This document shows positions 20,058 to 28,792 of a stretch of DNA of 64,000 nt, piece by piece. The stretch's first letter is position 1. Each line of letters starts with the position of its first letter. The notes beneath the pieces were generated by a model. The model was not told the origin of the DNA, ran no database searches, and saw only the letters and a list, made by a program, of their open reading frames with translations. The position numbers were made by a program, and so were the translations under genes. Source of the DNA: Rossellomorea pakistanensis (GTDB lineage: Bacteria; Bacillota; Bacilli; Bacillales; Bacillaceae_B); contig NZ_JAFBDZ010000003.1 of the NCBI RefSeq assembly GCF_016908495.1, positions 682,001 to 746,000 of the forward strand, in the 5' to 3' direction.

Positions 20058-20765
20058 ATGGATGTAAATCTATTTTTAGCGTTTGGAGCAGGTTTTCTTA
20101 GTTTTATATCGCCATGTGTGCTACCTTTATTTCCTGCGTTTCTTTCATATATAACGGGTATGTCAGTAAGTGATTTGAAAAATGAAAATGCCATGTTGCA
20201 AAAACGTAGTTTGTTACATACATTGTTCTTCCTTTTAGGCTTTTCGGTTATATTTATTGCGCTTGGCTTCGGAGGATCCTTTATTTTAGGAAAATTATTC
20301 TTGCAATACCAGGATTGGATTCGTCAATTTGGAGCCATTTTTATCGTGATTTTTGGACTTATTGTAGTTGGAATCTTTACTCCTGACTTTCTAATGAAAG
20401 AAAGAAAACTTGAATTTAAGAATCGTCCTTCTGGTTATTTTGGAACTTTTTTAATCGGGCTTGCTTTTGCAGCAGGCTGGACACCCTGTACGGGTCCAAT
20501 ATTAGGTGCTGTTTTTGCATTAGCTGGAACGAATCCAAGTTCAGGAGTTTTTTATATGATAGCTTACTGTCTAGGATTCTCTATTCCATTTTTCATCCTT
20601 TCATTTTTTGTTGGGAAAATGAGCTGGATTCGCAAACATAATGTGAAAATTGTAAAAGCCGGTGGTTTCCTTATGATTATTGTTGGTGTAATGCTATTTT
20701 TTAATTGGATGGAAATCCTTTATATTTTCTTTAGTAAATTATTCGGTGGATTCCAAGGCTTCTAA
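20058..20765 (+). CDS. ccdA: cytochrome c biogenesis / thiol-disulfide transmembrane protein CcdA
   Basis: 235 residues, ATG after TAGGAGTTG. Six membrane segments with the two redox cysteines at Cys20 (FISPCVLP) and Cys144 (GWTPCTGP). CcdA carries reducing power across the membrane to ResA for cytochrome c maturation and to StoA for spore cortex synthesis. It opens the conserved ccdA-yneI-ccdC group. Confidence 0.97.
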   Translation: MDVNLFLAFGAGFLSFISPCVLPLFPAFLSYITGMSVSDLKNENAMLQKRSLLHTLFFLLGFSVIFIALGFGGSFILGKLFLQYQDWIRQFGAIFIVIFGLIVVGIFTPDFLMKERKLEFKNRPSGYFGTFLIGLAFAAGWTPCTGPILGAVFALAGTNPSSGVFYMIAYCLGFSIPFFILSFFVGKMSWIRKHNVKIVKAGGFLMIIVGVMLFFNWMEILYIFFSKLFGGFQGF

Positions 20766-20910
20766 ATTCCATATAGGAATAAAGGCATGTAATAGATTGA
20801 ATTGTCAATCATTGTAATGATATATTTATAGTTGTTTAACGATTTAATTGGTATATATTGACGTTTATATAATTGTTTTTTATCCATTGCGTGATTGAGG
20901 AGGAGCGTCT

Positions 20911-21270
20911 TTGGCAACTGTATTAATTGTGGACGATACAAAGTTTATGAGAAAGACATTGATAAAAATGCTAGAGTCTAGTGAACATTGTGTAGTGGGG
21001 GAAGCTGAAAATGGACTTCAAGCTATTGAAAAATACGAGGAGCTAAGACCAGATATCGTCACAATGGATATTACGATGCCCGAAATGAATGGAATAGAAG
21101 CAGTGAAAAAAATCTTGAGTACTGATTCTAATGCTAAGATTATCATGTGCACAGCTATGGGCCAGCAAAAAATGGTGGTTGATGCTATTGAGGCAGGAGC
21201 AAAAGATTACCTCATTAAACCCTTTGATGTAGGGTGTGTTGTTGAAGCAATCAATCGAGCATTATGCTAG
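20911..21270 (+). CDS. yneI: CheY-like single-domain response regulator YneI
   Basis: 119 residues, TTG start 8 bases after GAGGAGGAG. A receiver domain without output domain: Asp8-Asp9 acid pocket, phosphorylation Asp53 (TMDITMPEMNG), Thr81 and Lys103 (LIKPF). Conserved between ccdA and ccdC; function in B. subtilis not established. The orphan histidine kinase at 25259 is one possible but unproven partner. Confidence 0.93.
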   Translation: MATVLIVDDTKFMRKTLIKMLESSEHCVVGEAENGLQAIEKYEELRPDIVTMDITMPEMNGIEAVKKILSTDSNAKIIMCTAMGQQKMVVDAIEAGAKDYLIKPFDVGCVVEAINRALC

Positions 21271-21425
21271 TGTGAAACAGACTTTCATATGATGGAAATT
21301 CTGTTTTTTTGGGGATTTTATAAAAATAATTGTAGGGAATCGTTTTTACTTTATTATATCTAAACAACTATTTTAGTTTTTATCAAAAATAAGCTATAAT
21401 ATAGGGCGACAAGAATAACAAAAGG

Positions 21426-21929
21426 ATGATATCTATGTCTATGGCGATTGCTTCATCCATTATTGCGATTGGTATGGGATTTCTGGTTCTATTTATCCGA
21501 ATGAAAGCCCAAAAGAAGCCTGTTTCTGCTAAAAAGATCATTTTGCCACCTATTTTTATGAGTTCTGGGGCATTGATGTTTTTTGTACCCATGTTCAGGG
21601 TAACCATTTGGGAATTATTAGAAGCATTGATTGTGGGAATGATTTTTTCTATTCTACTTATTAAAACTTCCCGTTTTGAAATTCGTGATAATGATATTTA
21701 TTTAAAACGATCAAAAGCATTTGCTTTTATTCTAATAGGACTTCTTCTGATTCGGATTGCTGCAAAGTTAATCTTGAGTAGTTCAATTGATATTGGAGCC
21801 CTTAGCGGAATGTTCTGGATCTTAGCGTTTGGTATGATTGTACCTTGGAGAATTGCAATGTACCTTCAATATCGAAAGCTAGAAGCTAAACTTAAAGGTC
21901 CAATCACCCCCAACACAACACTAAACTAA
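21426..21929 (+). CDS. ccdC: CcdC-like membrane protein (YneJ)
   Basis: 167 residues, ATG after AAAAGGATGATATCT. Four to five membrane segments; blocks FIRMKAQKKPVSAKKIILPPIFMSSGA and FEIRDNDIYLKRSKAFAFILIGLLLIR match the CcdC family. Associated with cytochrome c biogenesis by its place beside ccdA; not essential for it in B. subtilis. Confidence 0.93.
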   Translation: MISMSMAIASSIIAIGMGFLVLFIRMKAQKKPVSAKKIILPPIFMSSGALMFFVPMFRVTIWELLEALIVGMIFSILLIKTSRFEIRDNDIYLKRSKAFAFILIGLLLIRIAAKLILSSSIDIGALSGMFWILAFGMIVPWRIAMYLQYRKLEAKLKGPITPNTTLN

Positions 21930-22021
21930 GCAGAGGTTTACCCAAGGATAAAGGGAGAACCTCTGCTTTTCCTTTTATTGCATGATTACAAAAAACCAAA
22001 AAGGGAAAGAAAAAAACGACA

Positions 22022-22190
22022 GGGACGGTTCTAGAACGCACTAAAGCGTTAATCGACATGGGGACGGTTCTTGAACACACTAAAGCGTTAATCGACTTGG
22101 GGACGGTTCTCGAACGCACTAAAGCGTTAATCCACATGGGGACGGTTCTCGAAATTATTAACGCGTTAATCTAGTGGAGGACCGTCCCTG
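22022..22190. repeat. tandem 39-bp repeats headed by GGGACGGTTCT, with inverted end
   Basis: GGGACGGTTCT recurs at 22022, 22061, 22100 and 22139, an exact 39-base period; each full unit holds GAACGCACTAAAGCGTTAAT or a close variant. The last unit ends in ACCGTCCC (22181-22188), the complement of its own GGGACGGT, so the array ends in a hairpin. No protein is convincingly encoded. A related single hairpin lies at 61470-61531. Confidence 0.9.
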
Positions 22191-22259
22191 GGTGCGGTGA
22201 AGCGGTGGTACTGTAATGTGTTAATGAGGTGATGCTGTGTTGTTTTGGAGGGGTGTTTT

Positions 22260-22967
22260 TTGATTAGGAAAAGTGTTTTTGGTGGTATTGTATTGTTGAT
22301 GGGGGTCTTCTTTTATTTAATGGTTGGTGATGAGTCACTTGGGAGTAAGAAGGTGAAAGAGGTTATTGCTCTAGGTGATTCTTTAACATACGGCTATGGA
22401 GATGCTTCTCATGAGGGATATACTGGAAAGCTGGAGGAAAAATTAAATCATAAATATAGAAATCGAATTTATGATATTCAAAACTATGGAATAATAGGAC
22501 AAGAATCTTCACAGGTCATGCAACAATTGATAAAACCGTCTCTAAGCGAAGAGTTAAATGAAGCAGACTATTTTATCCTTTTTATCGGTACAAATGACCT
22601 CATAAACAGTAATGGCGGTGATTTAGCTCCTATTTATCACAATAAAATAATGAAATCAAAAAAAGAGTACCTCGAAAATTTAGAAGCTATCATTGATAAT
22701 CTGGAAAGCTCAAACTATGATGCACCCATCCTTCTATTAGGTCTTTATAATCCCTATCCTCAAGGGGAAAAAATTGAGCAATATATTGACAATTGGAATC
22801 AGTCAATAAAAAAGATGGCTATAAAAAATTCGAGAATTGTCTATATTCCTATGAATGATGTATTTAAAGGAAAAGACAAAAAAGAGTATTTTTACGATTC
22901 ACTTCATCCTAATAGAAAAGGATATGAACTCATTTCCAATAGGATTGAACAGAAATATCATTTTTAG
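22260..22967 (+). CDS. GDSL/SGNH-family lipase or esterase, secreted or membrane anchored
   Basis: 235 residues from a TTG at 22260, 6 bases after GGAGGGG. An N-terminal hydrophobic segment (about 5-24) is followed by the SGNH blocks: ALGDSLTYGYG (catalytic Ser), the Gly in GIIGQESS, FIGTNDLI (Asn) and YDSLHPNRKGY with the Asp-His pair. Substrate unknown; B. subtilis YpmR is a similar secreted GDSL protein. It stands alone with a terminator behind it. Confidence 0.88.
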   Translation: MIRKSVFGGIVLLMGVFFYLMVGDESLGSKKVKEVIALGDSLTYGYGDASHEGYTGKLEEKLNHKYRNRIYDIQNYGIIGQESSQVMQQLIKPSLSEELNEADYFILFIGTNDLINSNGGDLAPIYHNKIMKSKKEYLENLEAIIDNLESSNYDAPILLLGLYNPYPQGEKIEQYIDNWNQSIKKMAIKNSRIVYIPMNDVFKGKDKKEYFYDSLHPNRKGYELISNRIEQKYHF

Positions 22968-22988
22968 TATTCTGAATGACTAATATAA

Positions 22989-23042
22989 AAGGGTCTGACA
23001 CTTATAGCTTAGGTTTAGGCAGAAGACAGACCCTTATTTTTT
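22989..23042 (+). terminator. terminator of the GDSL gene
   Basis: AAGGGTCTG pairs with CAGACCCTT over a loop of about 30 bases, followed by ATTTTTT; it also serves the convergent gene. Confidence 0.7.
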
Positions 23043-23056
23043 CATGATTCAAATTA

Positions 23057-23404
23057 TTAAACTCGTTGTATATGAGTATCCTTAAACGATGCGTCATATT
23101 TAAGACCATATCCGATAAAGCGATCGATGCTAATATGTGCAATCCAGATTAAGCCTAAGGAGAGTAAAGTTTGTGAATCAACTAGAAATCCAATAAGTAG
23201 GAATAAAACCGAAACAGAAAAGGTATGAAATAGGTTATATACCACCGCTCCAATTTTTCTATTGAATAAATAACCTAGCATTCCAATATCAGGGGTAAGA
23301 ATCAAAAAGATAAATAACCACCAACTCCCCCCATTTAAAGAATAGAAATAGACAGCGGTAATAAAAAAGACTAGACCCTCTAAATGCAAAAGTACTTTAG
23401 GCAA
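23057..23404 (-). CDS. DUF4260 family membrane protein
   Basis: 115 residues. Four hydrophobic segments; the blocks LTPDIGMLGYLFNRKIGAVVYNLFHT and WIAHISIDRFIGYGLKYDASFKDTHIQR are the DUF4260 pattern. Function unknown. Single gene convergent to the GDSL gene. Confidence 0.85.
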   Translation of the reverse strand: MPKVLLHLEGLVFFITAVYFYSLNGGSWWLFIFLILTPDIGMLGYLFNRKIGAVVYNLFHTFSVSVLFLLIGFLVDSQTLLSLGLIWIAHISIDRFIGYGLKYDASFKDTHIQRV

Positions 23405-23672
23405 AATAAATCACTCCACTATGATGGATTTTTATAAAAATTATATTTCTCAAATTACCAATGATCCTCGATAACATGGTAAAAGGGTGCTGGTTATTTG
23501 TTAAATGATATAAAGGGCTCTTCATCAGAATCTTAAGAACTATCCAACCTATTATCTAATGTATGTTCTATTCAATATTTTAAAATATAAGAGAGTAATA
23601 ATCTAGAAGATATATAGTTGAATTTTATTACACAAAATAAGGTGTTTCCATTTTACTTTTTCTCATTCAATA
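23405..23672. other. intergenic region before tgl
   Basis: About 270 AT-rich bases between divergent genes. I see no gene or strong hairpin here; the promoter of the minus-strand DUF4260 gene must lie at its left end. Confidence 0.5.
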
Positions 23673-23700
23673 AACAATCCATCCCTTCCTACATAGGCTA
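23673..23700 (+). promoter_or_regulatory. SigmaK-like promoter of tgl
   Basis: AACA at 23673-23676 (pattern mACm) and CATAGGCTA at 23692-23700 (pattern CATAnnnTA) at the spacing expected for the mother-cell factor SigmaK. It lies 28 bases before the tgl start. tgl of B. subtilis is a known SigmaK gene. Confidence 0.6.
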
Positions 23701-23727
23701 TTGTAGATAATGAAGAAGGTGATGTGA

Positions 23728-24447
23728 ATGATACAAATTCCATATGGAGTCATGAAGCCTAGTAGTAAAACCATTTCACCTCTACAACAGTCTATATACC
23801 AATCTCTAAAGGAAAGCCATGTTACGTACCATTATTTTACACAGAGGGAGATGTTGTTTGAACTTCAATTACGTGAAAATATAGTAAAAGCGGCTTTTCA
23901 ACTGAATGAAAGCAAAGTCAATTTTTCAGGATTTGAAAATTCAACATTTAATAAAGAGTACTGGGAGAAGACTGAAGTAGGGTATCAATTAAAAAAAGGA
24001 AAAAAGCCGTCTGATGGAATTCGTGACGTTTTTATTAATAGTGATCAATATATATTCGAATGTGTTACAAGCATTGTCATTATTTATTATAAAGCTGTGC
24101 TTGAATCAATACAGGAGCATTATTTTAATTATCTGTTTTCACAGATGATTGTATGGGCTCACAACTACGATAAGGATTTAGGAATGTATAGCATTAAGAA
24201 AGTGGATCTTTTCCCAGGAGATGTTGTTTACTTTTACAATCCTGATTATGAAAAACCCATTTGGATGGGAGAGAACTGTGTTTATCTTGGGAATGATTTG
24301 TTCTATGGACACGGAATAGGAGTTGGGACGGCAGCTGAAATGATTGAAGCATTAAACTCACTGAGAAAATCTGAAGCGACGGAGTCGGCCTACTTGCTGC
24401 CACAAGTAACAAGACTTGATTTTAGGTATTTATCAAGGTTTGAATAA
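23728..24447 (+). CDS. tgl: spore protein-glutamine gamma-glutamyltransferase (transglutaminase)
   Basis: 239 residues, about the length of B. subtilis Tgl (245), ATG after GAAGGTGATGTG. The catalytic cysteine is Cys112 in YIFECVTSIVIIYYKA, with the neighbouring Glu111; VDLFPGDVVYFYNPDYE and FYGHGIG are the other family blocks. It cross-links spore coat proteins such as GerQ. A SigmaK-like promoter is visible upstream. Confidence 0.95.
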   Translation: MIQIPYGVMKPSSKTISPLQQSIYQSLKESHVTYHYFTQREMLFELQLRENIVKAAFQLNESKVNFSGFENSTFNKEYWEKTEVGYQLKKGKKPSDGIRDVFINSDQYIFECVTSIVIIYYKAVLESIQEHYFNYLFSQMIVWAHNYDKDLGMYSIKKVDLFPGDVVYFYNPDYEKPIWMGENCVYLGNDLFYGHGIGVGTAAEMIEALNSLRKSEATESAYLLPQVTRLDFRYLSRFE

Positions 24448-24491
24448 AAAAAGCCTGGAGCCTTGCAAATAAAAAGGTCCAGGCTTTTTTT
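24445..24491. terminator. terminator of tgl
   Basis: AAAAAAGCCTGGAGCCTT pairs with AAAGGTCCAGGCTTTTTT. It overlaps the end of the small convergent gene at 24490. Confidence 0.85.
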
Positions 24492-24588
24492 ATTGATTTT
24501 TTTTGGATTTCATTTTTTTATATAAAAAAATGGCAGCAACTACAAAAATCGTATAAAGAATAAGTGGTATGACCAATACAGCGCCCAT
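24490..24588 (-). CDS. 32-residue single-span membrane protein
   Basis: ATG at 24588 on the minus strand, 8 bases after AAAGGGTG. The product begins MGAVLVIPLILYTIFVVAAI, one hydrophobic span, and ends in a basic tail (KKMKSKKNQ). It lies 45 bases downstream of the yneK-like gene and is probably co-transcribed. The ribosome site, single helix and positive-inside tail support a real gene; I do not recognise a family. Confidence 0.6.
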   Translation of the reverse strand: MGAVLVIPLILYTIFVVAAIFLYKKMKSKKNQ

Positions 24589-24633
24589 AACATGTTCACC
24601 CTTTCAGAGCATGGTACAAAGTGAATAAACTTT

Positions 24634-25059
24634 TTAGAAGAGGTGCTCGTATGGAGCGACTTCTATTTTCATTTCATCAAGTTTCTTCCTTAGGAATTTA
24701 TGATCTCTTTTAGGTGTTGCAAGGATATAGCCACGAATAATTAAATCTGTCGTGATGCTGCTTGCTTTTTCTTCAAGGGCCAATTCCCCAATCTTCCCTG
24801 CGATTTTTTGTTTGGCAACATCGCGGAAGAGTTCAGGTACAGGGGTGACGAGTTCATTTAACATTGCTTTTTCTGGACTCCCCCAAAGGTGTATTGTTTC
24901 ATTGACGTAATGTTCTTCCCAATCTAGAACAGATTTTCCATCTTCTTTAGGCATTCTTTTCAGGAATTTTCTAAACATAAAAAATCCACCGATGGCAAAG
25001 GAAAAGATAAGAATAAAAACCCAAAATAGAATAAAGTATAAAAACCAGCCTTCTAACAT
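24634..25059 (-). CDS. yneK: DUF2621 membrane protein YneK
   Basis: 141 residues, ATG after GAGGTGAGAAC. One N-terminal membrane helix (about 5-28), then a soluble domain with DWEEHYVNETIHLWG and LIIRGYILATPKRDHKFLRKKL blocks, the DUF2621 pattern. The place near ccdC and tgl recalls the B. subtilis yneJ-yneK-cotM order. Function unknown; sporulation expression is likely but not shown here. Confidence 0.88.
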   Translation of the reverse strand: MLEGWFLYFILFWVFILIFSFAIGGFFMFRKFLKRMPKEDGKSVLDWEEHYVNETIHLWGSPEKAMLNELVTPVPELFRDVAKQKIAGKIGELALEEKASSITTDLIIRGYILATPKRDHKFLRKKLDEMKIEVAPYEHLF

Positions 25060-25258
25060 GTTCTCACCTCAAAGGAAGCTATTTCTTCGCTATTCATTAT
25101 AGACAAGCATTTAAGTGGTGACAAGCAATTGCTGTTGTAAAAAATCTATAACCGCATATTCCAATTTTATTTCGACATGTTATACTAAATTTAGATAATA
25201 TTACAGAACTTTCGAAAAACTTTTCAAAGAATCGACATCATATTAAAAGGGTGACAGG

Positions 25259-26587
25259 ATGAAACGCTATCAGGGAAGGTTTATTGGGATAAGTATAGTC
25301 ATTATTTTTATTACGGTTTGGAATTTTATTTTCTATACTGTACTAAACAATCCGATTAATTGGACTGTTGACATTATCTATACGATTTTAATTTTACTAG
25401 TTGGGGCTTGGGTTGGTGGGTATTATGACCAGAATCTAATTAATTTAGCGAATTTAAAAGAAAGTGAAGAACGATATAAGAAACTTTCTGATGAGATGAG
25501 AATGGTATTAGAAAACATAGGGGATGTAGTCTTTCATTCAGATTCAAAAGGATACTTTTTATATTTAAATCCCGCATGGGAAAAATTTACCGGATATACA
25601 CTGAAGGAAAGTCTTTATATGAACGGACTTCATTTTCTTCCACTTGAAGATCGCCATGATATTATCAAAAAGGTTAGAAAGGCAATTAGAGATAAAGCCG
25701 AGCATGCCCGATTTGAATTTGCATACAGAAAAAAACAAGGTGGACGTTTTTGGGGAGAAGTCCAAATGAAATTCTACTATGATCAATACGGTGAGCTCGA
25801 AGGCACTATTGGAACCATATCTGACGTCACTGAACGGATCTATGCAAAAGAAGAGTTGATTGAAATGAATGAAAATCTAGCGGTTCAATCTCAAAAGCTC
25901 TCGATTGCTGGTCAGCTAGCAGCTGGGATTGCCCATGAAGTCAGAAACCCATTAACAGCCATCAATGGCTTTTTACAACTCATTAAAAAAGACCAGAAAG
26001 AGAATCATCAGTATTTAGATATTATATTTTCTGAGATAAAAAGAATTGAACTCGTTTTAAGTGAATTACTGATATTAGCAAAGCCACAAGCCATCACCTT
26101 TAAAGAAAAAAATGTGATAGAAATATTGCATCAAGTTGTAACACTTCTTGAAACGAATGCCATTCTATATAATGTCGCCATACATAAACAATTTCAAGAC
26201 GAACAAATACATATTCGCTGTGACGAAAACCAACTAAAACAAGTATTTATTAATCTTATAAAAAATGCCATAGAGGCGATGCCGCATGGAGGTAACATCT
26301 ACATATCAGCTAAAACCAAAAACGGCTTTGCCGAGCTTTCTTTCAGGGATGATGGAGTAGGAATGAATAAAATGACGCTAAAGAAATTAGGTGAACCATT
26401 TTATACAACAAAAGATAAAGGTACTGGCTTAGGGCTTACGGTTTGCTTACGGATATTAAAAGATCACCACGGCTCAATAAACGTGGAAAGTGAGGAAGGA
26501 ATTGGAACCGACTTTCAAATCGCTCTCCCATTAACAGAATCAAGAAAGGGTCAGACAAGGCGAATAAGGATGATAACCAATAGATAA
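25259..26587 (+). CDS. orphan PAS sensor histidine kinase, sporulation-kinase-like
   Basis: 442 residues, ATG after GGGTGACAGG. Two membrane helices (about 8-28 and 36-55) are followed by a PAS domain (about 75-195, ending in the PAC block GTISDVTER), a HisKA domain with His226 in GIAHEVRNPLT, and a HATPase domain with NLIKNAIEAMP, DDGVGM and GTGLGLTVCLRIL. No response regulator is adjacent. The GQLAAGIAHEVRNPLTAINGFLQL block resembles KinA/KinC/KinE kinases that feed the Spo0F/Spo0A relay. Target not determinable. Confidence 0.9.
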   Translation: MKRYQGRFIGISIVIIFITVWNFIFYTVLNNPINWTVDIIYTILILLVGAWVGGYYDQNLINLANLKESEERYKKLSDEMRMVLENIGDVVFHSDSKGYFLYLNPAWEKFTGYTLKESLYMNGLHFLPLEDRHDIIKKVRKAIRDKAEHARFEFAYRKKQGGRFWGEVQMKFYYDQYGELEGTIGTISDVTERIYAKEELIEMNENLAVQSQKLSIAGQLAAGIAHEVRNPLTAINGFLQLIKKDQKENHQYLDIIFSEIKRIELVLSELLILAKPQAITFKEKNVIEILHQVVTLLETNAILYNVAIHKQFQDEQIHIRCDENQLKQVFINLIKNAIEAMPHGGNIYISAKTKNGFAELSFRDDGVGMNKMTLKKLGEPFYTTKDKGTGLGLTVCLRILKDHHGSINVESEEGIGTDFQIALPLTESRKGQTRRIRMITNR

Positions 26588-26589
26588 TA

Positions 26590-26625
26590 GAAAGTGATTT
26601 CTCTTAAGCGGGAAATCGCTTTCTT
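26590..26625 (+). terminator. terminator of the histidine kinase gene
   Basis: GAAAGTGATTTC pairs with GGAAATCGCTTTC, followed by TTATTTTT. Confidence 0.8.
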
Positions 26626-26674
26626 ATTTTTCTAAGGCTGATTTCGTAAACATTGTTCTTATTTGAAAAAGAGT

Positions 26675-26815
26675 TAGTTGGTTGGAACGGGAGGATGCTC
26701 GTTTTCCGCATGGCGGACGGTGAGCCTCCTCGTCGTCTTGCTCTTGCTTTAGGTCTCACCTATCACGCTTCTCCTGCAGGAGTCTCACCTGCAGCGAAGA
26801 CCAACCTTTTCACAA
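26675..26815. repeat. structured intergenic repeat element (MITE-like), about 140 bp
   Basis: GC-richer than its surroundings. Outer arms GGTTGG (26680) and CCAACC (26810) are complementary; an inner arm GAGGATGCTC pairs with GAGCCTCCTC around TTCCGCATGGCGGA, and CTCCTGCAGGAG is a perfect palindrome. I know similar sequences as dispersed intergenic elements in Bacillaceae. The frame open through it has no protein-like composition. Confidence 0.6.
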
Positions 26816-26956
26816 AGATTTATGTTCTTAAAAAACAACAATCCGTTAGAAAATAGCCATTACTAAAAAGAAGGAGAATGATGTCCTTGCCAAGAACTGA
26901 TAACTGAAAACCGTTTTTTCTAAAAATATTAGCACTGCTATAAAGGAGAAAATGCT

Positions 26957-27406
26957 ATGAAAATCATCACGTTAAAGGATAAAAAGTTAGTAGGATTCAG
27001 GGTGGTATGTGAAACACTTGAAGGCTATCAGCAAGAAATCCCGCTAGCATTAGAAAGGCTGACTCAACAAATTAAAGATATCAATCATGTGGTGAGTTCA
27101 AACATTATATATGGTATCTTTAAAGTGGAAGCATTACCGGAAGAGGATGGCTATTGGAAGTGTATAGAAGTTGAATCCTTCGAAAATATCCCAGTCGGCA
27201 TGGATCATATTGTAATGAAGCAAGGACGATATGCTGCTTTAGACTATGATGGCACTCCACAAAGAATACAATTAGCTTATGAGTCGTTGCATCAATGGAC
27301 TAGAAATAATAATCTGGAAAGAAACTTAAATGAATGGACAATTGAACGATACGAAAAAATAGAAAATAGTCGGATAGAATGCACGATATATGATCCAATA
27401 AAATAG
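26957..27406 (+). CDS. GyrI-like / effector-binding domain protein
   Basis: 149 residues, ATG after AAAGGAGAAAATGCT. The ligand-binding fold shared by GyrI (SbmC) and the effector domain of AraC/BmrR regulators is suggested by LVGFRVVCETLEGYQQEIPLALERL, then IYGIFKV and GMDHIVMKQGRYAALDYDG and the C-terminal WTIERYE. No DNA-binding domain is present. Stand-alone members bind small hydrophobic molecules or hydrolyse cyclopropanoid compounds; role here unknown. Confidence 0.82.
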   Translation: MKIITLKDKKLVGFRVVCETLEGYQQEIPLALERLTQQIKDINHVVSSNIIYGIFKVEALPEEDGYWKCIEVESFENIPVGMDHIVMKQGRYAALDYDGTPQRIQLAYESLHQWTRNNNLERNLNEWTIERYEKIENSRIECTIYDPIK

Positions 27407-27620
27407 TTGGATTTAAAAGAGAGTCTAACTGATAAAGGTGACCCAATAAAAAGTGTTTTGAACGTCAACTTACGTTTTTATATAGAAAGTCTTAAGGACT
27501 ACTTCTATTTATCAATGATAGGTGGCTTCATGCATTCTTGGGTCACCTTTTTTGATATTCGACAAAAACCACAAGAAAACAACGAATTTACAACATCTTA
27601 ATATTGTTTTAATTTGTACT
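27407..27620. other. intergenic region with distant inverted arms
   Basis: About 210 bases before the phosphonate operon promoter. AAGGTGACCCAA (about 27436) is complementary to TTGGGTCACCTTTTTT (about 27539); the arms are some 90 bases apart and the right arm is followed by a T-run, so a long-loop terminator for the GyrI-like gene is possible. No convincing gene. Confidence 0.45.
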
Positions 27621-27639
27621 TCATAAATATGATTTATGA
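27604..27639 (+). promoter_or_regulatory. putative promoter and operator of the phosphonate operon
   Basis: TCATAAAT-ATG-ATTTATGA at 27621-27639 is a perfect 8-bp inverted repeat with a 3-base centre. It overlaps TATGAT (27628-27633), which lies 18 bases from TTGTTT (27604-27609). Such placement suits a repressor site; the DeoR-type regulator at 34817 is the obvious candidate. Inference from sequence only. Confidence 0.5.
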
Positions 27640-27703
27640 TTTGAATTGTTAAAACAAACAAATTAAAAACAAAACCACAAAAAACAATAAGGGAGTGTGT
27701 AAA

Positions 27704-28777
27704 ATGAAAAAACATATCAAAAAATGGATGATGCTGGTAATGTCAGTTATTTTATTATCTGCATGTGGTCAAGAATCTTCAAATGGAAGTTCATCTGAAG
27801 GTGACCATTCATTATCTGGAGAACTAACCGTTTACACGGCAATTGAAGAGGAACTAATTCCAGAATACTTAAAGTCCTTTGAAGAACAATATCCAGAAAT
27901 AGAGCTGAATATTGTTCGTGATTCCACAGGGATCATCACAGCTAAATTATTATCTGAGGGTGAAAATACCAATGCTGATGTTGTATGGGGGTTAGCGGCT
28001 TCAAGTCTATTAGCACTTGATGAAAAAGACATGCTGGCAGAATATACTCCTAAAGGTAGTGAAAGAATACAAGATTTGTATAAAGATTCCAAAGAACCTA
28101 CGAAATGGACAGGTAATACGGCTTTTATGACGGGAATCGTAGTGAATAAAACAGAATTAAAAAAGAACAATCTTCCAATTCCAAAAACATATAAGGATTT
28201 ATTAAAGCCAGAGTATAAAGACATGATTGTTATGCCGCATCCTGCATCTTCTGGCACTGGGTTTTTAACGACTTCCGCATGGCTACAAATGATGGGAGAG
28301 GAAAAAGGCTGGAGCTACATGGAAGATTTACATGACAATGTTGCAACATATACTCATTCTGGTTCAAAACCAGCAAAATTAGCAGCTGCTGGTGAGTATC
28401 CAATTGGTATTTCCTTAGTCTATAGCGGTGTGCAACAAAAGCAAGAAGGAGCACCAGTAGAGGTCATCCTTCCTGAAGAAGGTCTCGGGTGGGATGTTGA
28501 AGCAAATGCATTGATTAAAAAAGAAGGAAATGAAAAAGAAAAATTAGCAAAAGCTTTTCTTGATTGGGCTATTACTGATGATGTAATGAAAAAATATTAT
28601 GATGCAAATGGATTTTCAACAATGGAGAACGATTTTGCTAGGCCAAAAGAATTTCCAAAAGGTGTAGAAGAAAAAATGTATAAAGAAAATGATTTGAATT
28701 GGGCAGCTGAGAACCGGGATGACATTCTTAAGGAATGGGAGTCTAAATTTGGAACAAAAGCAGAGCCTAAAGAATAG
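27704..28777 (+). CDS. 2-aminoethylphosphonate ABC transporter substrate-binding lipoprotein (PhnS-like)
   Basis: 357 residues from the ATG at 27704 after AAGGGAGTG. A lipoprotein signal ends at ILLSACGQ (Cys near 22). The mature part (LTVYTAIEEELIPEYLKSFEEQYPEIELNIVRDSTGII) is the iron/phosphonate type-1 periplasmic-binding fold. The operon with phnX and phnW points to 2-aminoethylphosphonate as ligand rather than iron. A G-rich hairpin at about 28793-28812 in the gap to the ATPase gene may set relative expression. Confidence 0.9.
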   Translation: MKKHIKKWMMLVMSVILLSACGQESSNGSSSEGDHSLSGELTVYTAIEEELIPEYLKSFEEQYPEIELNIVRDSTGIITAKLLSEGENTNADVVWGLAASSLLALDEKDMLAEYTPKGSERIQDLYKDSKEPTKWTGNTAFMTGIVVNKTELKKNNLPIPKTYKDLLKPEYKDMIVMPHPASSGTGFLTTSAWLQMMGEEKGWSYMEDLHDNVATYTHSGSKPAKLAAAGEYPIGISLVYSGVQQKQEGAPVEVILPEEGLGWDVEANALIKKEGNEKEKLAKAFLDWAITDDVMKKYYDANGFSTMENDFARPKEFPKGVEEKMYKENDLNWAAENRDDILKEWESKFGTKAEPKE

Positions 28778-28792
28778 TGTTCTACGGTTAAT

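Noticed and set aside
21904..22137. 77-codon minus-strand frame with repeated INALVRSRTVP units
   Set aside because: It is the translation of the 39-bp tandem DNA repeat and has no start signal.
22022..22190. CRISPR array
   Set aside because: The 39-bp units are contiguous, with no unique spacers between repeats and no cas genes.
26653..26856. 67-codon frame after the histidine kinase
   Set aside because: Runs through the structured repeat element; composition is not protein-like and no ribosome site precedes it.
27407..27601. 64-codon frame directly after the GyrI-like gene
   Set aside because: TTG start without ribosome site, spans the distant inverted arms; more likely non-coding.
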